Under the pieces are notes generated by a model. The model did not search any database and had not been told where the DNA came from. It saw nothing but the letters and a program-made list of their open reading frames with translations. A program made the translations under genes and the position numbers. Below, piece by piece: positions 1 to 5,287 of a stretch of 5,937 nucleotides of DNA (positions are counted from its first letter, which is position 1; each line of letters starts with the position of its first letter). Source of the DNA: Chitinophagaceae bacterium. GTDB taxonomy: Bacteria; Bacteroidota; Bacteroidia; Chitinophagales; Chitinophagaceae. The DNA lies in assembly GCA_025362915.1 (NCBI GenBank), contig JANYEU010000207.1:1-5937 (forward strand), read 5' to 3'.

Positions 1-2
1 TA

Positions 3-92
3 GCTGGGAAGACCAACAAGGGCAAAAATCTGGGCGAGCGGAGTACCAATCTTGTACGGTATTATACAAAAAGAGCTGACTTTGATAAATAA
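3..92 (+). CDS. 3' end of an unrecognised gene (29 codons)
   Basis: This is an open frame running in from the left edge of the window and ending with TAA at 90-92. The visible tail is strongly basic and hydrophilic (it contains TNKGKN and a YYTKRADFDK end). I do not recognise a family. What makes it more than chance is that its TNKGK codons lie in a 22-nt stretch (7-28) that recurs at 180-201 in the same reading phase, which suggests coding sequence duplicated as a gene tail. It could be the C-terminal end of a large modular protein such as a polymorphic toxin or Rhs-type protein, but that is inference from the arrangement, not from a recognised domain. The start and bulk of the gene are outside the window. 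Confidence 0.3.
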   Translation, partial: AGKTNKGKNLGERSTNLVRYYTKRADFDK

Positions 93-111
93 TAATGTAT
101 GGCATAGGTTG

Positions 112-139
112 GTTGCCTTATTTTTGATGTTGCCTTATT
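112..139 (+). repeat. Short tandem repeat, 17-bp period
   Basis: GTTGCCTTATT occurs at 112-122 and again at 129-139, a 17-bp spacing; the remaining 6 bases of each unit differ. It lies in the non-coding gap between the tail frame ending at 92 and the hairpin at 144. It is probably local slippage or a remnant, and no function is proposed. Confidence 0.5.
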
Positions 140-143
140 GATT

Positions 144-169
144 GTTGTTGGTGAGGAACACACAACAAC
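144..169. repeat. Strong hairpin with 5-nt AGGAA loop
   Basis: GTTGTTGGTG (144-153) pairs with CAC (159-161) and CAACAAC (163-169), leaving A162 as a one-base bulge and AGGAA (154-158) as the loop: ten base pairs in all. It is not followed by a T-run on either strand, so it is not a classical intrinsic terminator. It sits immediately before the second copy of the direct repeat and overlaps the beginning of the open frame 155-388. In RNA it could protect or end the transcript of the gene finishing at 92, or mask the start of the following frame. Which of these applies is not visible. Confidence 0.5.
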
Positions 170-175
170 GGCGGA

Positions 176-388
176 GTGCGGAACACCAACAAGGGCAAAA
201 AAATCAATCCAAACGAGCAGGAGTTAAATAAGAAGGTTGATTTAAGAAAAAATGTAGATGGAAGGATTTTTAACCATTGTTTGCTTACAATAGAAAATGA
301 TACTGCCATATTAAAGAATAAGGATACAAACAATGTGATTGGTGTTTTTTCATTGCATCATTTTTATTTTCTTGAACCGAGTTATTAA
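176..388 (+). CDS. Unrecognised 70-residue open frame, possible displaced C-terminal tail
   Basis: The frame is open from 155 (after TGA at 152-154) to TAA at 386-388. The only early initiator is GTG at 176, inside AGTGCGG with no convincing leader, so independent translation is doubtful. The product starts with a basic, Lys/Asn-rich segment containing TNKGKK and ends in a more ordinary mixed segment (IFNHCLLTIEND, then VIGVFSLHHFYFLEPSY). No family is recognised. Its first codons repeat the tail of the upstream frame ending at 92, so it may be a duplicated or displaced C-terminal module (orphan-tip arrangement) or the remains of a longer gene whose front is gone. It lies 31 bases before the next gene, on the same strand. 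Confidence 0.3.
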   Translation: MRNTNKGKKINPNEQELNKKVDLRKNVDGRIFNHCLLTIENDTAILKNKDTNNVIGVFSLHHFYFLEPSY

Positions 389-419
389 AAAATATATACT
401 AACATTAAAAACAATAAAA

Positions 420-962
420 ATGAACTTAGAAATTGACAACAATAACATTGAAGGGTCATTTGATAGAATCGCGAAGGAGATTATCACTCAAAAAGCACTT
501 TTTGTAAATGAGAAGGTTTTTAGATTTACTGAAATTGAGTTTTACTATTTTTATAAGGATATTCATACAGATAGTTGCACTCATCCACATTTGAGAAATG
601 AAGGGGAATGGCGGTTACATGAACAAGGATTTGATATTACATTCAAAGGAACAGATATTAGAGATGGTGGTATATTAATTCGTGGAGTATTAGTAGACGG
701 TGAATACATTAATGGACCAATCAAAACGTTGGGTGCTATTCTACAAGCATTTGGAAAGGTGACTGAAAAAACTTCATTTATCATCAAAGATGCGGAACCT
801 AGAGACGTAAAAATAATTAAAACATTCAGACATAACCTTAATGAAAAGGAATCTCCAAATTTCTTTGGTAAACATTACAGATTTTTATGTGATTTTAATG
901 ACTTAAAAATAAAAAAAGCGGAGAAAGTGCTTATAAATAAAAATCATTCACAATTATTATGA
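420..962 (+). CDS. AAG/MPG-like 3-methyladenine DNA glycosylase fold protein (divergent, 180 aa)
   Basis: The start is ATG 420, preceded by an A-rich leader typical of Bacteroidota; the longer frame from TTG 339 adds an unlikely hydrophobic leader and overlaps the previous frame. The order of motifs parallels the AAG (MPG) alkyl-base excision fold. An IAKEII segment (17-22) comes first, then RFTEIEFYYFY (35-45) in the place of RIVETEAY, where E40 would match the catalytic glutamate and Y42 the base-stacking tyrosine. Next are histidines H55 and H57, GFDITFKG (70-77), GGILIRGV (83-90) where R88 would match the active-site arginine of VLLRAL, and GPIKTLGAILQAFG (99-112) in the place of GPSKLCQAL. 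At 180 residues it is slightly shorter than typical bacterial AAG. If the match holds, it would flip out and cleave alkylated or deaminated purines. The alignment is by eye and distant, so a non-catalytic or different role is possible. Its TGA overlaps the next gene's ATG, suggesting translational coupling. Confidence 0.55.
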   Translation: MNLEIDNNNIEGSFDRIAKEIITQKALFVNEKVFRFTEIEFYYFYKDIHTDSCTHPHLRNEGEWRLHEQGFDITFKGTDIRDGGILIRGVLVDGEYINGPIKTLGAILQAFGKVTEKTSFIIKDAEPRDVKIIKTFRHNLNEKESPNFFGKHYRFLCDFNDLKIKKAEKVLINKNHSQLL

Positions 963-1795
963 TAACAGATTCTCAAACAAACCTACTCTGGCTTGCAGGA
1001 TGCCTACCTACAAAACAAGAAAAGTTTTTTAACCTATTCATTAAAATACTTAATGGTCTCAATATCCCTTTTGGGTTATTGTAGCATACAAAAGATATAT
1101 GGGCGGTGGATTATATGTCTATACAAATAGCTGCCGACAAGTTTGTTCAGTTTAATTATGCCCCAGATTATCTGCAAACGATAGCATTGCGAAAAACCAT
1201 TTCGGATGTGGATGCTATCTTTAACACCATTAACCTGCATCCCAAGAAATGTAATTTAAAGGTTGATGGGGGAAATGTAATCAGGTCATCAAATAAAGTT
1301 TTGATGACCGAAAAAGTCTTTAAAGAAAATAAGCACCTCAGTAAAATGGAAGTTATCAAACAACTGAAAGAAGCCTTTGAAATAGAGAACCTCTTTTTTG
1401 TTCCTTATGAAAAGGATGATATTATAGGACATATAGACGGGATGGTTCGATTTATAGATGACAACACGGTTTTGATAAACGACTATTCTTTTGACAAATC
1501 TGATTTTCCAAAAGCACTGAAAACTTCCTTGCGTAATGCTGGGTTGGAATGGAAAGAACTGCCTTACAATCCAGTTCCTGATATTAAATCCCATAGTGCA
1601 AGAGGGTTTTATATCAATTACTTACAAATGAGTCAGGGTATAATAATGCCTACTTTCAAAAGTACTTATGATGATAGAGCCTATAAAATTTTGCATGAAA
1701 TTTATAAAGGACAAACAATAGCTACCGTTGATAGTAGGGAAGTGGCAGAAAAGGGTGGCGTGCTAAATTGTATTACTTGGAATGTTTTTAAATGA
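959..1795 (+). pseudogene. Agmatine deiminase/peptidyl-arginine deiminase family gene interrupted by an in-frame TAG
   Basis: ATG 959 opens a frame (MITDSQTNLLWLAGCLP...) that overlaps the preceding stop as ATGA and runs in one phase to TGA 1793-1795, 278 sense-length codons, except for TAG at 1082-1084 (codon 42). Family features lie on both sides of the stop: HTKDIWAVDYM directly after it (codons 43-53), VDGGN (102-106), GHIDGMVRF (157-165) with the His-x-Asp pair H158/D160, FYINYLQMSQGIIMP, and GGVLNCITW with the likely catalytic Cys at 271. Members of this family hydrolyse guanidino groups (agmatine, arginine side chains) through a Cys thiouronium intermediate. Restart at GTG 1106 or ATG 1115 would give about 226-229 residues lacking the N-terminal strand and the DIW motif, so it is unlikely to be fully active. 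Apart from the stop, the reading frame and core residues look intact, so the nonsense change is recent, read through, or a sequence error. The substrate is not predictable from sequence. Confidence 0.8.
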
Positions 1796-2002
1796 ATGTG
1801 AACCTATAAACATCCCCAGCTAGTCCACGCCACTCGCTAAAATCTATATGGGCTGGCGCATCGCTTGCAGTCTGCCTTCGCTAAAGTTCACTCTCAACTA
1901 GTCGGGGAGTCTTGCTGAATGATGATGTTAGCGTAACTCATCTCCAACGTAGGATAAAGGAGATTTCTAATAAACTAACCACTAACAACTAATCACTCAC
2001 AA
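1796..2002. other. Convergent intergenic spacer, no gene
   Basis: This gap separates the plus-strand deiminase from the minus-strand glycosylase, so both transcripts end here. It holds the inverted-repeat element described separately (1813-1908). It also holds a weak 6-bp stem (ATCTCC 1940-1945 with GGAGAT 1959-1964, 13-nt loop, followed on the plus strand by TTTCT) and a degenerate ACTAAC-rich tract (about 1970-2000). None of these is a convincing intrinsic terminator. Confidence 0.6.
1813..1908. repeat. 96-bp element with imperfect 12-bp terminal inverted repeats
   Basis: TCCCCAGCTAGT at 1813-1824 is matched at 10 of 12 positions by the reverse complement (TCCCCGACTAGT) of 1897-1908. The interior is richer in G and C than the flanking DNA and reads as a short minus-strand open frame (1880 down to 1788) beginning RRQTASDAPAHIDFSEW, which is too short to call a gene. 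The shape, size and position between convergent genes fit a dispersed intergenic repeat or a small non-autonomous (MITE-like) element. Only one copy is visible, so dispersal is inferred. There is no clear target-site duplication. Confidence 0.4.
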
Positions 2003-2599
2003 CTATTTATCGTCTTTCCATCTCCATAAATGTAGGCAGGCATAGCTGCGGTAGGGTTTCCAAGGTTCGGAGAGTTCCAGCATCTTTGCTTTTAGTAATT
2101 TTTTATTGGCAATATCTAGGTTAAATAGTTTTTCCATTCCTTGCTGAATACCCAAATCGTCCAAAGCAAAAACATCTTCCCTTCCCAAAGAAAACATTAG
2201 TAACATCTCCACCGTCCATTGCCCAACGCCTTTTATTTGTACCAATAGGGCTATAATTTCTTCGTTGCCCATTGCCAATAGTTTGGTATCGGTAATGTTA
2301 TGCTCAATGCAAAAGGCAGCCAAATTTTGTATGTATCGCACTTTATTATTGCTCAATCCTATGCTGCGCAATGTATCAAAAGGGGTATCCAAAACTTGCT
2401 GCGATGTTGGTTCGTCTCCGCCATAAATCTCTAAAAAACGTTTAAAGATTACTGCCGCCACTTTGGTGCTAAGTTGCTGGCTCATGATGCTTGCCATTAA
2501 TTTTATAGGAATGTTTTTATGCAAAACCAACTCATGTACGTCATCGCCAAGTATGGTGGCAAGCTGTTTATCTTTCTGTAAATGGGCTATGTAGTTCAT
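2003..2599 (-). CDS. AlkA-like DNA-3-methyladenine glycosylase (HhH-GPD family)
   Basis: A 198-residue monofunctional DNA glycosylase that removes alkylated bases such as 3-methyladenine to start base excision repair in the cytoplasm. The N-terminal helical half includes IKLMASIMSQQLSTKVA (32-48), where QQLS is a hallmark of this family. The helix-hairpin-helix is LVQIKGVGQWTVEMLL (119-134), followed by VFALDDLGI (143-151) with D148 as the predicted catalytic aspartate. The C-terminus WKPYRSYACLHLWRW is also typical. No Cys cluster for an iron-sulfur centre is seen, as expected for this subfamily. At under 200 residues it lacks the N-terminal TBP-like domain of E. coli AlkA, as the short glycosylases do. 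ATG 2599 follows an A/T-rich leader only 16 bases after the channel gene stop, so the two are probably cotranscribed. It ends with TAG. The call is firm at family level; substrate preference is inferred. Confidence 0.93.
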   Translation of the reverse strand: MNYIAHLQKDKQLATILGDDVHELVLHKNIPIKLMASIMSQQLSTKVAAVIFKRFLEIYGGDEPTSQQVLDTPFDTLRSIGLSNNKVRYIQNLAAFCIEHNITDTKLLAMGNEEIIALLVQIKGVGQWTVEMLLMFSLGREDVFALDDLGIQQGMEKLFNLDIANKKLLKAKMLELSEPWKPYRSYACLHLWRWKDDK

Positions 2600-2615
2600 T
2601 TAAATCATTCAATCA

Positions 2616-5009
2616 TTACAATAACTTCATCCCCTTATCCAGAAAACTACTGTAGATGGCTGAGTAAACCGCACTATAGGTAGCTTCTGTAGTGGTAATG
2701 CTATTGCACCAAAAATAGACCTTGATGGTTTCTGATGTTGGGGTAATGGTGGTTACCAATATCTGTGGTTCTTTCTTTTGCAGCACATTCTTATTGGCAA
2801 AAAGTACTTTCCTACAGATGGCATCAACATCTTCTACATTACATGGGTTTTCGATGGTAAAGACGAGGCTTAGGCGTACATTGGAGTTGGTAAGTGTCCA
2901 GTTAATGATATTGCGCGATACCACATCGCCGTTGGGTATTATTATTTCTGCGCCATCATCGGTAATCAATTTACTGGTCCGGATGCCAATTTCTTTCACC
3001 CTTCCTTTCTGGTCGCTTATCTGCACCACATCACCAATATGTAATGTCCTATCAAAAATAAGGATGATACCCGATACAAAATTGTTTACAATATTCTGTA
3101 ATCCCAAGCCAATACCAACACTCAATGCTCCCAAAATGATGGTTATCTTATCTATTGGCAAGCCCGAAGCAGCTACCGCCAATAAAAATCCGCCTATCAA
3201 TACAACCAGCCTCGTTACTAATAAACGGGAGCGGCCCTCCCTGTCTTCAACTACCATATCCTCTCCTAAATCGCCAAAGAAATAAGAGATATATTTCTGC
3301 AAAAAGTTGGCAACCCAAACAATCAATACAAATAAAAGGATGCCGCCAATGGTGTAAGTGAAGCTGCCTACGGTGTGTACCTCATTTAGCATAACGGATG
3401 ACCAATCGTTCAAAATATCCAATACATTTATGTTGTCTGCAAACACAATCAGCCATAAAGCCCCTGCAATCACGGCAGTTAGTTTAAATGTACCCCTAGC
3501 AATTGAAGCGTATTCAAAGTTTTCTGGATACTTTTTTCGTAAGCGACTTGCTTGTATTTGTAACAACACCGCTTCTCTTGTTAAATGCGAAAGAATGGTT
3601 AACGATACCGCCTGTGCAAATCCATAGGCACTTGTGGCATAAGCTATTTGTGAAATGGTTACACGCCCAAATAGGTTGCAAAAAACAGCAAAGAGATTTA
3701 ATGCGATATAGAAAATTCCTACCCAGAAGATGGCCTTGTGTTCAAATACTTTTTCTTTTAATATCCACAAGGAGGCAAGGCCAAATAGCACCGAAGCAAT
3801 GTTTACCACAAACATATAATTGCGTTCCTGATAAATGGGAAGCCCCATAAACCGCATGATGGGATGGGTAAGAAAAAGCAAAAAGAATACACACCACAGC
3901 AAAAGAACCGTGCGTGGCAGCCGTTTGATGAAGAAAAATGTAAGTACTAGATTGGTAATTATTCCAGCCGTTTCGGTATAGATGGTAGGTGCGGCCAAAT
4001 CAAACAGGGGAATCAACGAAACAACAAATATCATGGAACCCCAAAGCGGATATGGATTGATATATTTAAAATTGAACTTAGCGAGTGCATCTAGTTTGCG
4101 AAGTTTTTTTAGGCTTAGATAATTGTAAAATACCCAGCCAAAAAAGACAATTCCGAAGATGAATGGTAATGAACGGTTGCTTTTTGTGTTTTCGAAATAA
4201 TAATCTGCAATCTTTTTCTCCAATGCCAACCGCTGTTCAATACTTGCATAATCTTTGGCTAGCCTGGCCTTATTTATCGGCTCCCACAAATACCTCCGCT
4301 CTTTCCCAAAAGCATTTACGCTAGTCTTTTCTATCAAGTCATCAATTTCGGATGACATTTCTGTTACCTCGAAAGTATTACTGGAAGCTTTTTCCTTTAG
4401 GTTTTTTATCTGTGCAGATGTTGCGCCAACAAGGCTATCGGTTTCCTTCCACTTGTCTTTTATTTGAAGTAATTGTGGTGTAAAAGTTCTGCGTAGTTCG
4501 GCACTTTTATAAATCTTTAGAATGATGGTATCCTTCCTGAAAGCATATAATTCTTTTTTCAGATTATCCAACCGGGTTTCATAATCCATCAAATCATCCA
4601 GATAATCATTTTTTACCTTGTCCTGCAAACCATCCAGCAATCGATTATATGTTTGAAGGCTTTTTAAGCTTACCGTCCGCACATCGGCATTAGACAAACG
4701 TGTCTTGATGAGATAAAGAAGCGAATCATCATCATTTAGTTCGTCTTCTATGTCGCCAATGTTATCAAATCCGCTAATTACACCTGGCACTTTATTCTGC
4801 GCTCCTAGAAGTTTTTCCAATTCAGATAAATAATCCCCTTTGGAAAGAATGTTGGTATCTGATAATAAGGCAGAATCTATCTTTTGTCTAACTATTACTT
4901 TTAATGATGAATCCTGTGCAGAAGAGGATTGACCAGTAATTAAAAGAGAAGATATGATTATAAGAAGAAAACCAAACCTATGATATGCTAACGTCCTTTT
5001 GAATGACAT
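2616..5009 (-). CDS. MscS-family mechanosensitive ion channel with large periplasmic N-terminal region
   Basis: A 797-residue inner-membrane protein of the small-conductance mechanosensitive channel family, which opens under membrane tension to release osmolytes. Residues 1-31 form a signal peptide (basic start, LLIIISSLLI core, SSSAQ cleavage region). Residues 32-278 are charged, Leu-heptad-rich and probably a coiled periplasmic domain. About eleven hydrophobic spans follow, near 281-300, 322-340, 346-362, 366-382, 399-416, 425-445, 455-475, 508-527, 549-569, 598-616 and 622-652. The last is the Gly/Ala-rich pore helix (GALSVGIGLGLQNIVNNF). The MscS beta domain follows (FDRTLHIGDVVQI, then GRVKEIGIRTSKL, IIIPNGDVVSRNIINWT at 690-706), then a C-terminal alpha/beta domain to 797. 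The layout recalls MscK-type or other long MscS relatives rather than the 286-residue E. coli MscS. ATG 5009 is chosen because the signal peptide starts there and no upstream in-frame start fits. Confidence 0.92.
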   Translation of the reverse strand: MSFKRTLAYHRFGFLLIIISSLLITGQSSSAQDSSLKVIVRQKIDSALLSDTNILSKGDYLSELEKLLGAQNKVPGVISGFDNIGDIEDELNDDDSLLYLIKTRLSNADVRTVSLKSLQTYNRLLDGLQDKVKNDYLDDLMDYETRLDNLKKELYAFRKDTIILKIYKSAELRRTFTPQLLQIKDKWKETDSLVGATSAQIKNLKEKASSNTFEVTEMSSEIDDLIEKTSVNAFGKERRYLWEPINKARLAKDYASIEQRLALEKKIADYYFENTKSNRSLPFIFGIVFFGWVFYNYLSLKKLRKLDALAKFNFKYINPYPLWGSMIFVVSLIPLFDLAAPTIYTETAGIITNLVLTFFFIKRLPRTVLLLWCVFFLLFLTHPIMRFMGLPIYQERNYMFVVNIASVLFGLASLWILKEKVFEHKAIFWVGIFYIALNLFAVFCNLFGRVTISQIAYATSAYGFAQAVSLTILSHLTREAVLLQIQASRLRKKYPENFEYASIARGTFKLTAVIAGALWLIVFADNINVLDILNDWSSVMLNEVHTVGSFTYTIGGILLFVLIVWVANFLQKYISYFFGDLGEDMVVEDREGRSRLLVTRLVVLIGGFLLAVAASGLPIDKITIILGALSVGIGLGLQNIVNNFVSGIILIFDRTLHIGDVVQISDQKGRVKEIGIRTSKLITDDGAEIIIPNGDVVSRNIINWTLTNSNVRLSLVFTIENPCNVEDVDAICRKVLFANKNVLQKKEPQILVTTITPTSETIKVYFWCNSITTTEATYSAVYSAIYSSFLDKGMKLL

Positions 5010-5287
5010 ACAAATTATTTTAGTTCAATATTACGCCATCTCCAATATAATACCTTAGGAATAGCTCAATACTTCCTTTTTTTAACCTAATTGCCACAAT
5101 AAACCTCTTCGGCGCCAAAGTTATTTATCCCCAAAAGCCTATCTGCAAAATTGCAAAAACTATCTCCAACGCCTTAAAAGTGATGAGTGTAATTAGTCGG
5201 ACGAAGGATATATTACTTGTGGCTTTGAATACTACGTACAGCTTAGCAGATTAATTGAGCAATTTTAAAAAGAAGTCCTATCCATTA
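5010..5287. other. Intergenic spacer upstream of the channel gene
   Basis: A 278-bp non-coding gap between the end of the dehydrogenase and the start of the channel gene, both on the minus strand. It contains the candidate promoter at 5116-5149 and a repeated GCAAAA motif (5145-5150 and 5153-5158). I see no T-tailed hairpin that would end the dehydrogenase transcript, and no open frame of note. Confidence 0.6.
5116..5149 (-). promoter_or_regulatory. Candidate Bacteroidota-type promoter for the channel-glycosylase unit
   Basis: Read on the minus strand, TAACTTTG (5123 down to 5116) fits the Bacteroidota -7 consensus TAnnTTTG exactly. A TTTG at 5149-5146, 22 bases upstream, can serve as the -33 box. 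Transcription would begin near 5110, leaving a 5' leader of about 100 bases before ATG 5009. The motif is short and the region AT-rich, so a chance match is possible. Confidence 0.4.

Larger units (their letters stand above)
7..201 (+). repeat. 22-nt direct repeat pair (7-28 and 180-201)
   Basis: Positions 7-28 and 180-201 match at 21 of 22 bases; the identical core is ACCAACAAGGGCAAAAA (12-28 and 185-201). Weaker similarity continues to the right (GAGCGGAGT at 36-44 against GAGCAGGAGT further on in copy 2). Both copies are read in the same phase by the open frames that contain them, giving TNKGK in each, after which the predicted proteins diverge. The spacing is 173 bp. Confidence 0.75.

Noticed and set aside
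52..84. Plus-strand promoter (TTG plus TGACTTTG)
   Set aside because: The -7 box has a mismatch to TAnnTTTG, the -33 box is only three bases, and it lies inside the reading frame that ends at 92.
118..333. Minus-strand 71-codon open frame at the left end
   Set aside because: The product is Phe/Ser/Leu-rich noise, overlaps the in-phase repeat frame on the plus strand, and has no leader or motif.
339..419. Upstream TTG start for the AAG-like gene
   Set aside because: It would add a 27-residue Phe/Ile-rich extension overlapping the previous frame; ATG 420 has a better leader and gives a fold-like N-terminus.
1082..1090. Programmed TAG readthrough or pyrrolysine/recoded TAG
   Set aside because: The context TAG CAT ACA does not match the known TAG-CAR-YYA readthrough motif. 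Pyrrolysine is not expected in Bacteroidota, and the nearby AlkA-like gene itself ends in TAG, so general recoding is unlikely. Not fully excluded.
1168..1594. Minus-strand open frames across the deiminase gene
   Set aside because: They are shadows of a frame with strong family motifs (HIDGMVRF, GGVLNCITW) on the plus strand.
1940..1966. Intrinsic terminator for the deiminase gene
   Set aside because: The stem is only 6 bp with a 13-nt loop and is followed by an interrupted TTTCT; too weak to call.
1970..2000. ACTAAC-like repeats as a CRISPR or structured repeat array
   Set aside because: Units are 6-8 bases, degenerate and without spacers; this is simple-sequence spacer DNA.
2722..3850. 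Several plus-strand open frames inside the channel gene
   Set aside because: They are antisense to a clearly recognised MscS-family coding sequence and their products are low-complexity, Ser/Pro/Asn-rich translations without motifs.
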